Assembly: GCA_023231475.1 (NCBI GenBank)
Contig: JALJEE010002868.1
Coordinates: forward strand, 54,299 to 118,298
Length of the DNA: 64,000 nt
Source: Seison nebaliae
Taxonomy: Eukaryota > Rotifera > Pararotatoria > Seisonacea > Seisonidae
Reading direction: 5' to 3'
Under the pieces are notes generated by a model. The model did not search any database. It was not told where the DNA came from and saw only the letters and a program-made list of their open reading frames with translations. Made by a program: the position numbers and the translations under genes. Shown piece after piece: positions 1-12,800 of this stretch (position 1 is its first letter; each line of letters begins with the position of its first letter).

Positions 1-694
1 AGGGATACCAATTAGACAGAATATAAACGCCCGAGTGAATCGACGTTCACATCCTACTAACAACTCACTGTAAGATGTCACACCATCGATTGTATGCTGA
101 ATGGAATATGCATAGAATGCATAGACTGTAAGGAAAATGAGATAGATGCCTGAATTCTATAAAAATGCTGGATTTTCAATCTGAAGAATCGAAAAGAAAA
201 AAACCTCAGAGAAATTTGGATCTGATTTGGTCAATGGACAAGGAAGATTTCAGACGATTATCAATTCTATATCCGAGGAGAATGAAATAATTGTAGACTA
301 TTTCAGAAAGTTCCGAATAGCGAGGTAAAATGATTCGATTAGTTAGGGATTTAGACTTTCTGGTGTTACATTCAATTCCACATTGGCTCATTCTTCTCAT
401 TACTAGATCATAAAATGTTTTCAGGTTTTTTGATGAGTTTGCGAGGATGACTATATCATCAGCATATGGAAGAACTGCAAGATAATTATAGTTTTCCAAG
501 AAGAAAGAGAATCGGTTATTGCAAGGAATTATTACATCGTCAAGTATTTTCCCAAATATCCAAGAGGCGAGGATGGAACCTTGACGTACGGCTTTATTGA
601 TTACATATTCGTTTCCAATGCGTTCATTAATTTTTATTCGACCGATGAAATTCTTCGACAGCCGTTCGTATAGTATATTAGAAAGACAATACAA
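1..694 (-). mobile_element. Non-LTR retrotransposon (LINE) remnant, reverse transcriptase part
   Basis: An open stretch at 206-694 encodes the central part of a reverse transcriptase. It shows the block 'VRQGSILASWIFG' and the catalytic motif YADDIVIL; YADD rather than YVDD is typical of non-LTR elements. Downstream sequence (1-205) looks like decayed continuation of the same polyprotein (a Phe/Arg-rich segment follows the last open codon). It has no start codon, endonuclease or ORF1 here, so it is a fragment cut by the window edge. The copy at 62-63.8 kb shares 'ILASWIFGK' followed by LD and the downstream 'SKFLRFF/CNFLRSF' region, so both belong to one family. Clade (CR1/Jockey-like) is a guess. 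Confidence 0.85.
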
Positions 695-3600
695 TATATT
701 ATGTCAATGATTATTCGTCTAGTTCTTCTGCTAAAGCTGAAAGCAAGATATAGTCTAAAAACAATTTTTTGGTATTTTACGCCTATAAATTAATTTTTAG
801 CATATTTTTTTTTATACACTAATATAATATTTTTTACTCTTTAAGACGTTCCTCCTGGGTAAATTTCAAAAGAAACAAGGTAACTCATTAGTATAGTCGG
901 GTAACTCATTAGTTATAAGAAGTGTTCAGAGCACAGAATGGATCTTTGGAAATTATAGTGAGAAAAAGAATGAATTATATATTAAATAGAAATAGAATGA
1001 ATTAGATTGTTCTGACGTTCGGAAGGAGGATAATTCAAGGTAAACACGAATAATTAATGTTAACCATTCAATATGTTACGTATTATTATTATTAATAACA
1101 TCATAAAAATATTAATTATCATCATTTGCTAATATAAAATTTTGAAAAGAAATTTTCCTCATTCACAATTATTTGTAATGATTAAGAAGGATTAATCACC
1201 ATTCACATTAAAGGGACGATGGTGATTTACGAATAATTCCAAATGATAAAAAGTGGAATAATTATCTTGAAAATTTTCAAATTGTTTTAAATAAAGTTTA
1301 GTTAGGAAAAAGAATTTAAAAGAATTCCTCATGTTAATTCACAAACGAAAGAGATGGAAGTTGTTTCCATTCAATTGATGATATTGGAAAGAAGTTCATT
1401 CCTCTTCTTTGACATTCTTTGGCAGAACATTCACCTTTCTAGATAGTTCATTACGAACTTTATATTTTAGTCGGCTCTCATATAAGAATGAATATAATAG
1501 TAATAGAATAGAATAATAGAATCAGTGAATAAGTTTACATAAGACTTTTCTATCCTTTTCTCATGAATGAACTTCAAATTTGAACAAGTAAATTACAAAT
1601 ATCATTAACAAATTACAGTAGTTTCGTCAATTGAACTTCGGTTCAACTTGAAGGGTTTCCATTGGTCACCAACAGTAGGAAATTTTCTCTATTTCAGAAT
1701 GTACAGTTGTTGACCGACCTCGAATGGTAGTCAATTGTTTACAAATAGTTTTTAGTAGTTTTTTTATTACTATAAGTCGAATCTGTGAAAGGAGTTGACC
1801 TTTAGTTTGCAGTCAACCCATATACGAAGAAAAGGAACGTAGTTAACTTTTTTTTTAAAGAACGCAGCTCATTTGTAAGCAAAAGGAATCAATTTAACCT
1901 TGATTTCGAAAAAAAGAATTCAATCAACCCTTATTTTCCCAATTGGAAAGTATTCAACCCATTTTGTCTAAAATTAGAATGAAGTCAACACACCATTTTC
2001 ATGTAACTAAACGAAATTTTATTTTTTTAGAAATTAAATAATAATTCGTCTTATTATTTGTTCAAGGTTCAAGAATGCAATGAAAGAATTTTCAATTTTA
2101 AATCTGCATATTTCTTTTAGTCACATGACATGTCAATTGTCGTTAATCTGTTCATATTACACTCTTCCCAAGTCTACCCGGTTGTTTAATGCAAGATCGA
2201 GTACTTGGTTCCTGACAATCTGAAAAATCATATACAAAAATACCGTAACCTAATTTCCAACGACCATAATCATGACTCTTTATTTTTCATTTATCAATTA
2301 ACTACTCTATAGGGATTTACAGTTATAATAAAAAAATAAAATATAATAGTTCTTCTTATTAATTATGCATTCATTTTTCCATATATTGAAATATATGCTT
2401 TCCACGTTCACTCAATATTTTTTCATACTATTCGATACTATTCATTCATGGTATACTATTCCAAAGTTTATTTCAATTTAATAATTTTATAGTTATTTCC
2501 CAAATTGTTAAATTGTCGGAAAAATTTGTCGGATTTATGTTCCAACTTTGGGTGGAAGCACAAAAGTTTCTTGGGGAATTCATTTTTTTTTTCGAAATTT
2601 CTTTCTCTATCTAATACATATATTGTGATAGCTCGAATTAGTTGGAAGTGATTTCCATGGTGAATAGAAAGAAAACGAGAGCGAATAGTCTGGAAATTGG
2701 AGTAGGTCGTTAAACTTCAAAATCTCCTTTTTTGTCTCCATAGTAATGATTTGTTGAAATTGGGAAAAAATAGTGGGACCAATTCATAAAAATTGGGAAG
2801 TGGGAAAGGGGTTTTTCTCCGATAAAAACCGTATAAGAAAAGTGGAAGAACTTAATGAATAATGTGGATAGAATTAATGGGAAATATAATTTGAAAAATT
2901 TTTAATTAAAACAATATCATTTCCATCAAAACTTTACCGCTTTCTGACATTTTTTTTCGTCAGATAATGGAACGAAAAAAACCATTAAATAAACTCATCT
3001 TAAGAAAGACATTTAATTAGAAATATTACTTGAAAATATTCTGTCTCCTTCTCAATCATTATTTTGATCTTAACATTTTTGATTTGGAGTGAAATATTTT
3101 GAATATGTTGAATTTGACGTTGGTATGTGAAGTTTTGTTGTAGGTGGATTATTAGTATCAATGGATCAACAGATTAATTTATTTTTTGGTTTTTCTTAAA
3201 ATGTTTACTAGCTTGCTTATCTGCCTACATATTTCACTCTGTTCGAAAATGAAAGGTGAGTGAATTGAAGAGAAAATTGAGACATAATCACAAACGAAGT
3301 TTGAGTTGACCTTCTTCTATATTCAAAATGAGAATTAATGTCGAGAACATTCTACATAATGACACTGGTGCCTTAACTTTTAGTGAGAGAGAATTGGAGA
3401 ATGAAGTTGTTGCACATTTGGTCTGAGGAGGGGAATGAAGAGACTTAACGAAATATTCAAATTGGATACCTTACTTTAATCTTACTTTAACTATGAGAAA
3501 GCGATCGGATTTTCCCCCATTATAATTTGGAAAGAAGAAGAAAAAAAACGGATCGTAAATGTATTATTTTGTACCTAGATAGATTGGTAAGTGGGAGTGG

Positions 3601-4413
3601 TGGACAGTGCATTTCCAGTTACTATTCTCCTTGAAACTGTTGAAGGAAGACGAAGCGCTAAGTCGTCGAGAGGTGAAATGCTCAGAATTCAAATGCTATT
3701 TCTGTCTATTCATCTCCCAGTCGTCGATCAATCAACTGATTGATGGGAAATTGGAGTGCCGAATAAATTATCTCCATTCTCAACATTTATTATTCGGGTA
3801 GAATTGAATAACATTTCGAACTATTTTCTTTCCTTCTTCCACCCTTGAACACTCGCTTTATTTGGTCAATAAGATTATTGCATTAAATGTGATAATAGAT
3901 GATGTGTATGGCAGATGATGGACATTTCCAGTTCATTTATCAGTTCATTCTACTCATTTATTCCTTCTCTTCCTCTTCCGTCACACTCCCTTCTTCAACA
4001 AATAAGAAATGATTTGAAGAAATAGTCTGACTACAAACAACGAACAAATCTCTTGTTTTCTCTTATTTTTCTTTCATTCAACTACCACCCGCTAAATTGA
4101 CGTCATATTATTTATTGATGTTATTCTATCGATTTTTCTCCTCAACGTTTATCCGAAATATGTTCATTTTTTCTAATTTTTTTTCCTTCGAAATATTTTT
4201 CAAACATTTCTTTCCTTTTCTTTTCTTGATAATATGAAAGAAATATTTCTCTCTTTAAATTCTATTTGGAAAAAAGGATTATTGTATGTAGTGCAAGTGG
4301 AAAAATATTCTTTAAATTTTTCTCTTTTTCAAAAATAATTTTTTAATTTGAAGATTTTATGAAATTGTCTCCTCTCGATAATTGGGAGAGAGAGAGAGAG
4401 AGAGAGAGGAAGA
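695..4413. other. Intergenic stretch with a decayed 30-bp module repeat
   Basis: I see no coding region with family support. The only structure is at about 1700-1990, where a motif like 'GGAnnnnTnTCAACCC' recurs with roughly 30-bp steps (starts near 1811, 1841, 1921, 1951, 1981). It resembles the modules of the element at 17.6 kb and is probably a decayed copy of that family. A (GA)n run of about 24 bases lies at 4387-4409, directly before the receptor kinase open frame. Confidence 0.6.
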
Positions 4414-6129
4414 ATGTTACAATGTTTTGATTTTGAATCATATTATCATCGAGTAAATAAAACGATCGTAACGAATAAGAATGATTTACGTGCGATTAGG
4501 AAGAATTTGGAGAAAAATTATCATAATAGTGTTTGTTGGATCAAACCGAAAGAGTCGTCGTGTTTCGTTCGTTTCACGAAATTGTCGTGGCGTTTCGGTT
4601 GTTTTCAATCCACTGACGATTGTCGACGGAATGACACATATTGTTGTGGAGAGAAGTTGTGTAATTTGAATGATGAATTATTCCCAAATCTCTTCAGTGT
4701 CAATGAGAGTGATCATCAACCGATATTTGGTGAGAACGAATGGAAATGGTTCGAATCGTCCACTTTCTTCCTCGCCACAACTCTCACCATCTTCATCATT
4801 CTCTTCATCGTTTCCTTGTACAAATATTGGCGATTATATTGGTCGTATAAGCAATTAAAGAAAACAGTTAATTTTCGTAGGAGTCGTCTGGTTTTTGCGA
4901 GTCGTGAACGAAAGACATCTTCCAGTCAATTGTCATTGAAATTCTCGTCACCGATATCGTGCAATTCGTCGATGTTCAAAAGTGATGGATCGACTAGTCC
5001 ATTGATTGGGAATGGTGGAAAGAAGAAGAATTTGATGAAAACCATTTTTGACAAATTAAAAAGTTTCAGTTTGATCAGGAGAGAATCACAAAAGAAAAGG
5101 AACGAAGAACGAGAACTTCCTTTGATGACGTGCACTAAACCGTGCACTGGTTCAGACGAGACGGACATCGGTTCAGGTGGAGGTAAATTGTTGTTGAAGA
5201 ATCGAGATTTACGAAGTGAATTAAAATTGTTTAATCAAATCGGCTATGGTCGATATGGAGTGGTGGTTCGGGGACGATTACGAGACGAAGATGTGGCAGT
5301 AAAATTGTTTATGACGAAAGATGAAGAATCATGGAAACATGAAACAAATATTTATAATGAATGTAAAATTAATCATAATAATATTATTTCATATATTGCC
5401 TCAGATATGGTCGATACGCTCAATGGACCACAATATATCATCATTCTCGAATACCATCAATGTGGCGATTTAAGATCATATCTTAATGAGTTGTTAGCCA
5501 GTCATAAAACAGTCGACTATTCAACGGTACTCTCACTTCTTTATACGGCGTCATTAGGACTCAAATATCTTCATACAACGATTGATTCGATTTATGGGAA
5601 GAAAGCTCTCCTTCATGGCGATATTAATTTGTCAAATATTCTGGTGAAAGTGCCCGGTGTCGCTTGTCTCACTGATTTTGGCATGTCCATTTATTATAGT
5701 AGTGAGAAAAGTTATTTTAAGTCATTAATCGCTTCTACAACAATTGGTCGGGGTAGTTATCGATATATGGCACCGGAATTCCTTGACCGAAAATTCTCGT
5801 TCAAACATTATAAGAATTTGTTCGCGTCTGACGTTTATTCTTTCTCCCTAGTCATGTGGGCATTAGGTAGATGTTGTGAGAAAGATGTGGAATGTGTTGA
5901 AGATCCATTCTCCTCATTCACCAATCCCACACAATCCACCATGTATGAAGTGGTGGTGTTGAAAGGTGAACGACCAGATTTCCTTGAACATGTCTGGAAA
6001 GGAGAGTTGAAACGACTCAAAGATCTAATCATCGACTCGTGGCATACTAACAGTGACGACCGATTAACTAGTCTAAGAATTTCTAAGAATTTATGTTGGT
6101 TGAAAGAACAATTGGAAGAACGATGTTGA
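4414..6129 (+). CDS. Divergent TGF-beta family type I receptor Ser/Thr kinase
   Basis: A 571-residue open frame codes for a membrane receptor kinase that would bind an activin/BMP/TGF-beta-like ligand. The N-terminal part holds a cysteine pattern ending in CC-x4-CN, the hallmark of the three-finger ectodomain. A membrane helix spans about residues 117-139. The kinase has its glycine loop near 277 (GYGRYG), the ATP lysine at 297 in VAVKLF, a catalytic loop HGD at 401-403 with Asn408, and DFG at 421-423. The end 'DRLTSLRISKNL' matches the type I signature RLTALRIKKTL, and the pre-kinase stretch LLLKNRDLRSELKL sits where the GS-adjacent segment lies. Oddities: the canonical SGSGSG box is reduced to GSGGG, and HRD is HGD. 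The Met at 4414 gives no signal peptide, so one or more 5' exons are probably missing; I could not find them with confidence. The frame has no evident intron. A polyadenylation-like AATAAA follows near 6296. Confidence 0.85.
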   Translation: MLQCFDFESYYHRVNKTIVTNKNDLRAIRKNLEKNYHNSVCWIKPKESSCFVRFTKLSWRFGCFQSTDDCRRNDTYCCGEKLCNLNDELFPNLFSVNESDHQPIFGENEWKWFESSTFFLATTLTIFIILFIVSLYKYWRLYWSYKQLKKTVNFRRSRLVFASRERKTSSSQLSLKFSSPISCNSSMFKSDGSTSPLIGNGGKKKNLMKTIFDKLKSFSLIRRESQKKRNEERELPLMTCTKPCTGSDETDIGSGGGKLLLKNRDLRSELKLFNQIGYGRYGVVVRGRLRDEDVAVKLFMTKDEESWKHETNIYNECKINHNNIISYIASDMVDTLNGPQYIIILEYHQCGDLRSYLNELLASHKTVDYSTVLSLLYTASLGLKYLHTTIDSIYGKKALLHGDINLSNILVKVPGVACLTDFGMSIYYSSEKSYFKSLIASTTIGRGSYRYMAPEFLDRKFSFKHYKNLFASDVYSFSLVMWALGRCCEKDVECVEDPFSSFTNPTQSTMYEVVVLKGERPDFLEHVWKGELKRLKDLIIDSWHTNSDDRLTSLRISKNLCWLKEQLEERC

Positions 6130-9000
6130 TGAGTTTGTCATTCATTCGCATTTCCTCTCAACAACACAAACAACAACAACATGTCAGTCGTTTTTTTTTT
6201 TGTTTTTCGTTTAAACTTTCTCCACATCATACCATTCCCTCACCGTTTTCCATCAGAGAAACGTTCACGTTCACTTTCATTTTATTTATTTATGAAATAA
6301 ACAAATTAAATTTTCTTACAATTCATTCTTATCAATCATTTTCTTCTTCTCGTCGTGAGATGTATAATGTGGAGTGGAGAAGAATTGGGATTATTAGAGT
6401 ATTAAAGAGAAATTTTTTTATTCTGTATCAATTAAACAACTTTTCATTATTGTGTTGTTCATTATTTGAGGGAGCATTTGAAGATAGATCCACAAAATAA
6501 TGTCAAATGGCAAAGTTAGAGATTATAATAGATATTAAATCTAATTATGGACAATAAAAACTATTTCGTTATTGTTCGTCGGTTTAGTCGTTTGGTTCAA
6601 TTAATTATTGACCTTATCTCCATTGAGTGTTTAAGTTAAATGAATTCATTACTTCTCTCTCACTCAGTGAGAAGTGGGAAGGAATTGGGATTGCAAGTGA
6701 AGAAATATTATAATGTAATTATTTTTTGTCGAAGTCAGTTGAAAGAAAATTTAAGATCAGACTTCATCGAATCAGAAGAAGTGAAGTGACATGTCATAAA
6801 TCTAATGGAGATTTCCCACTCCCACAATTTACACTTGGAAATTTTCTTTTAGATGTTTCATCTCTCGTCTTAAAAAACTGACGAAATTTCCGAGAGGAGA
6901 TGTCGATTTGAAGTATGGAAATTTCTCTGAAGCTTTTACAGCTTCAAATTAGAAAGGAGAAATTAAGGAGAATATTATTGGGGAGAATGATGATAATGTA
7001 GGATGGAAGAGAAGAATTTCTATGCACCATATTTTATTTAAAGATGCCATATCATTTAGGTTTATTTATTTTGCAGACAATTCATTCCTCTCGTCATGGA
7101 ACGATCGTTCCATTCACATTCCGATGTGAAATTAGTTAATTTATTTTCCTAATCTTTATCTCGAAGCGCAGTATCAATAGGAATGAACGACGCCCCAAAT
7201 CTCTCCCAATGACGAGAAACAGGCAATCTCTTGTTTGTCGGGTCGCTCCAATTTCACATGTAAGTAATTGTTAGATGAACAATGCTCGTATTCATGATGT
7301 ACATAATGATATCATATATCCACCATTGGCAGATGGGTAGGTAATAAGATTATTATTATTATTATTATTATTAATATTTTGGACATTGATGATAGACATA
7401 CATCGATGGATATAATTGTCTGTGTGTCTCCATGTGTTTTGTGTGCCTATGTGTTTTAATCGCCGTCCACTTCTTCTCCATTCCAATGCAGCAGATGAGA
7501 TTATTCATGACAAATAAATTTATTTAATAGGTAATTGAATTATAAACATATATGACTTTGACGCTCATTGTGATAATGAGAAAACGACTAAAAATATCAA
7601 TTATGTAACATCATTAGACTCTACTTTCTCCTTTACATCGTTCAATTTATAAGAAAAAAACTATTTCGTCCATTCTTCCTCGGGAAGAAGTATCTGCGAA
7701 TTACAGTAATTGATCAGCATTTATTAGGTCTCCAAATTCCGAGAAGATTTGCAATTTGGAAATTTGAAATTTATTTCTCTATTTTTCTTCCGAGAATTAT
7801 TTCCAGATTAAAAAAAAACTGAAGCATTCTCTTCCGCGTCCAAATCCTTCCACTTTTAGTCGTTGGGGGATGAAATAAGTTCCGCTATCGAATCAGCTTA
7901 TTTTATGTTCACGATTAAGAAGGATTGAAACTACAACAATTGCATGATTCTTCTGCTAAACAGACTTTCCTTAAGTTTCTAACGGGAAATTTCCGATTGT
8001 ACCAAATCGTTTTAACAATAACTACTTTTTCCTTCCCTACGTATATTTTCCTCATGATTATTATTCGTTTCTTTTTAAGAAGATAAACTAACTTTCTCTT
8101 ATTGCCCTTTTTCTCTTATGATGATGATGATAATGATGATGATGAACTTTATTATTATTACTGTAAGTAATTGGGAGTCGAATGGAATAGAAGAATTGAG
8201 ATTAACGAAACATAAACGGATTGATGAGGCGGACAGGCAATTATTTGATCGTTTAGTAAATTAAATGAGATGGAAGTAAGCGAACTAGCTGCTGATCGAC
8301 ATTAGCAAATTTGGTTCGAGCGAGAATATGTTAAGTGAATCCTGATTATTCGTTTCGAACACAAAATGAATATTTCTCTCTAACCATTTCTTTAATAATA
8401 ATCTTATTTAATTCCCTTCAATTTCTTATTGGAATTATTTACTCCAAATAAGCGTTCATTCTAACAGTGAAGACATATCGATATTATTTTTCTCACAAAT
8501 TCTCATTAATTCTCTCCTGTTTTCAAATAAATGTGAAAAACGACTAATAAAGTCGTTATTAAGAAAAAAATGAAGGAAAATTTCTTTTGAAGACATTTCA
8601 ATTTCGTCCGGAAAATAATGGTAGAGAAGTACGTTACGATTGTTTTCTTATTGACAATCTCTCTTACACTTCCACCACAACTACATCTAAAACTTTTCCT
8701 CCTCTTGCCCTCCAATTAATTATGAAATTCTAAAGGGGAAATGGAAGTTAACTGCGGAGAAATGCAATTAACGAAAGAAGTTTTTATAAACAATTTCAAG
8801 AATTTTATGAGTAATTGATTTTCAAAAAATTTTAGTTCTTCTTTCCAGCTCCATCATACGTTACATACTCGGAAAAACTTTACGTCATTTTCCACATACC
8901 GATTAACGTGCTTCCCATCTCTTATATTAATTGTATATTAATCATATGTAACTGATAAATTTGTGATTTCGGACCATATAGCTAAGTAGGACTAATTATT
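6130..9000. other. Intergenic, nothing recognised
   Basis: AT-rich non-coding sequence. The first part is 3' flank of the receptor gene. Short ATT/TTA trinucleotide runs (7348-7374) and a GAT/ATG run near 8118-8145 are the only visible repeats. Open frames are short and without family resemblance. No tRNA-like internal promoter boxes stood out. Confidence 0.5.
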
Positions 9001-9002
9001 CG

Positions 9003-9890
9003 ATGAGGGACAGACATTAGGAGAGGACAGACGGTAAACAAAAAAAAATTTGTAAAGGACAATTTTCAAACATTTTATTGACATTTCGGACAGTTCTCAA
9101 CCTGGATACTGAGAATATATCTGGAAAGATAGTAATAATACATAAACATTTTCCAGCAGACAGTTATTAACTAATAATTAGGACAGTTGTTAACTTACAC
9201 AACATATACAAGGCCAAGCCAATGGTTTTAGATACAGTTTTGCATTGAATCATCCAGCTTCAAATATGAAAAATTTGAAATGGATAATTTGTGGTAAGGC
9301 GAAAAAGAGAAAAACAATATTCGATAAGATTAAAGATGACAAACTGAAGAGATTAGTGCTCAATTATGACATAATAATAGATATTGTATCTCCACTTAAC
9401 GATCTTCTTTTTTTGTATACCAATCGATACTATATATTGTGAAATTAAATTTTCATTTAAATATATTTCATTTGCTCTCATAAACAAATTAACGATCTCC
9501 CTTTTATATTAATTTTTACGCTTTACCCTATGGGGATTCCGCATCTTAATAAAAAGAAAAAAATAATAATAAATCAAATTCCCGCGGGACAAATTTTTTC
9601 ATTAAAATAATTTAAAATGTTAAATTAAAAAAAAATTATATTTCTTCACTCCAGAATCAAAATATTTTTCCTACATTATAAATTTAGTTATAATTAATAT
9701 TTTACGTATGTTCTTGTAATTCTCTCGTCAGTAAGTTTCTCAAAAGTTTAAAAACTGTCCTTCTTTTTCTCAAAAGTTTAAAAAATGTCCTTCTTTTTCC
9801 CAAAAGGTTGAAAAATGTCCGAAAATGAAAATAAGATTGAGAAATGTCGAAGAATGAGGAAAATAAGTTGAGAATTATCTTCTGCAAAAT
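9003..9890. repeat. Decayed fold-back element with 30-bp modules
   Basis: The left side (about 9003-9210) has repeated GGACA(G/A)-TTnTCAA(C) modules, for example at 9057, 9088 and 9192. The right side (9740-9885) has the reverse complement, where TGTCC ends at 9760, 9790 and 9820, exactly 30 bases apart, followed by two weaker copies. The arms therefore face each other as in a fold-back transposon. The interior (about 9211-9739) is AT-rich, with one 65-codon open stretch at 9245-9442 of no known family. No target duplication could be fixed. Same module family as the element at 17588-17964. Confidence 0.6.
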
Positions 9891-12800
9891 TGTTATACAG
9901 AGTTAATATTCTGTTCAGTTACTTAACATTGAAGAGATCTATTATGGGGTAGTATGTTGTGAAGGAGATGTTCAGAAAAGACTTAACTAAATCAAACGGT
10001 TCCTATCTTATGTTCGGTTACTATGTGACAATAATCGGGAACTACTTGAAAGATGAAGGAGTTCCTCTCTTAAATATCCCACGTAATAGTCGCTGGAAGT
10101 AAAGTGGTCATTGATTAGAATTAATTTCATATGAATAGTGAATTATCATGAATTATGAATATGTCGATAATATTTTGGAGTTGGTTGTACGATTTCCGTT
10201 GGAAATAATTATGAAGAATTACAATGATCAGAGTAAAAAGTTATTAAATTTTATGAGAAAGAAGATTTCTTATATTAATTAACATAATTATTAAAATTAA
10301 TTGCAATGGTAAATGTTGGGAATCCTGGTAATGTATTGAATTTGGAAGTTGTGGAGATTCATCATCTTCCAATATCTCTAATTAATCGTTTAATCGACGT
10401 AACCGTTACTGATGGTAACGGTATGGGAATGTATGTCTCTCGATTTCAATTTGTTTTTTTTCATTTTCCACATTTTTCTATTCTCTTTGTCGTGTAAGAG
10501 AAGACGTTGGAGAACGAACGGATTTTCATAAACCGATCACAAAATAGGAAACATGAAAAATTGAAAATAAAATTTTATGTTTTTTTTATTCATATCAAAT
10601 CTCAGTTTTTTTCTCTCAGAAAATCTCTATATGGATAATAGGGAAAATAAGTTTTCTTGAAATTATTCCGTCATCTAAAAGTTTAACGGTCGATTGACTT
10701 GGAAACTGAGAGAGTGTGCATCACTTATTCACACCACACATTCTATCCACAGGTAAAACTTAATAAAATTTAATAAACTTTTATTAAAATTTTTCTAGTC
10801 GATTAATTGTGTTAACGGTTGAAATTGTTATGTGAATGAAGAAATTATTATTATTATTATTATTATCATTATTATGATGGAGAATGAAAGTTGTGTTTGA
10901 CGTGTATTTGGATTATCGATCTGAATCTTCCAATCTTACTGATGTGTCATTTGGAAGAAGAAGTTAAGTAAGAGACTTAATTTGACTGATTTGGTAGAAA
11001 GTATAATTATGATAAGAACATAAGATCTAATCATTCCCATGACGTAACAAATAAGTGTTTCATGTATGTTCATATGTGATAGATGGAATTTATTTCGGTG
11101 ACTGTCGAATGAAATATTTAAGAGATTACAAGCAGAAGGGCGGAAATTTTTAATTAAAAAATGTGAAACTCAATCAAGCATTTATCACTTAACATTTTAC
11201 TTTCTTTCCTCATCCTACGATTCATTTAACATTCTCACTGTTTACTTTCTTATCAACAATCACTTGTTTGTTGTTCCATAAGAGATATGGAAGAAATGAA
11301 ATATGTTCGATTGAAATAAATTTTGAATTATCTAACAATTCTGATGGTTTGTTGAATTTTTATAAGCTTATCTCAATTCACACCAACGAAGTAATCTAAT
11401 CTTATCAATTATTCTTTCTTTAATTCAAATTCAAATATTTAATTGAAGAACACGTGTGGAATTATTGTTTGTTTGACGACGCCTCTTTTCTTTTGCACGA
11501 GATTTGTTCCTCCTCTTTCTCCGGAACTTCTTTTTTTTTATTTCTCATATTTCTCATATTCAGTCGAGATATTCGAATGACAACAGTCATAATCGTCGTA
11601 ACAACATTGGAAATGGAGAGAATTGATGAATAGACATCGATTTATTCGTAGGAGTCGTGCGAATTTAAATCGTGCACCTATACGACTCTCGAATCACATA
11701 TTTGATCGAATCACTCGAATATTACCAAGAAAATGTTATAGGAAATAAGAAAGAAAGTACGATGGACTGATTCGAATTGTAAATTGACATTTGAATGACG
11801 TAAATAGTTGCACGTGGAGCCATGCGAAGTGTCGAGTAGACTCAAATGGAAATAGCTTTCTAACAGTAGTTCTTATAGTAAGTAGAATGAATGGAATAGT
11901 TGTGGTAAGTGTAGTTGGATTTATAAAAAAAAGTGGAAAATCCTCGAGATTTTTTTCACAAGTTTTATTTTAAGGTACGTAGACTAAATGAGAATTTAAA
12001 TGAGGAGGGAGAATGAGATGGTAAATGTCCTTGCGTTGGAATTTTTGGAATTAATTGCCAATATGTTTAATTGAATTGCGCATTAATTTATCCATATATA
12101 TCTGCATAGAAATGGCTTATTCGTCCCATTGTGTCTTGATGGACAATGAAGGAACTCGTGGGATTTCTGTTCGCCAATAGTCGAGTGATGTGGAGTGAGA
12201 GAATAATTATTATGATGCAAACAGTAAAGGAAAGCGACGTGGTAAGAATGATTGGAGGGTAATTGGAGAGGAATAATTTGGAAATTAATTGGAAGAAAGT
12301 ATGAAGGTTGTTAGGTCGCGTTTAGTGTGATTGTGGGGAGGGGGAAGTGATTTGTTTATTCAAGTAAATGAAGTTCATATTTATTCAATAATATCGGAAA
12401 TAATTATGTATCATATTGACAAAAGACGACGAATTATTGATTGATCAACAATTCATAAGTTTGGTTATTGTTTCGAGAGAATAATTCTCCTTCGTCAATT
12501 GTTGCCTAAGGTAGAATTGGAGTGTTGAAGTGGGAGAGATCTCGTTCGTGTTATCTGATACATTAATACTTGGTCGATCTTACATAAGAAATACATTATG
12601 ATATCTTAACATTAACCAAAGAGATAATCAATCAATTTCATACGATAATTCGAAGTGGATCAATTAAAGAGAAAGAATACGTTCGACAAATTGACGAATT
12701 CGACAAATTCATGAGGATGTTGTGTAAGAGGAATGTAAAGGAATAAATTTAGACAATTTCCACCACATATTTAGTTTCTATTTGGGAGTATGATGGTGGG

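Noticed and set aside
3607-3801. Cys-containing open frame as a 5' exon of the receptor kinase
   Set aside because: It has no ATG, no matching cysteine spacing for the three-finger domain, and no splice sites that clearly join it to 4414.
9245-9442. 65-codon open frame inside the decayed fold-back element as transposase
   Set aside because: Too short and without DDE, zinc-finger or helix-turn-helix motifs.
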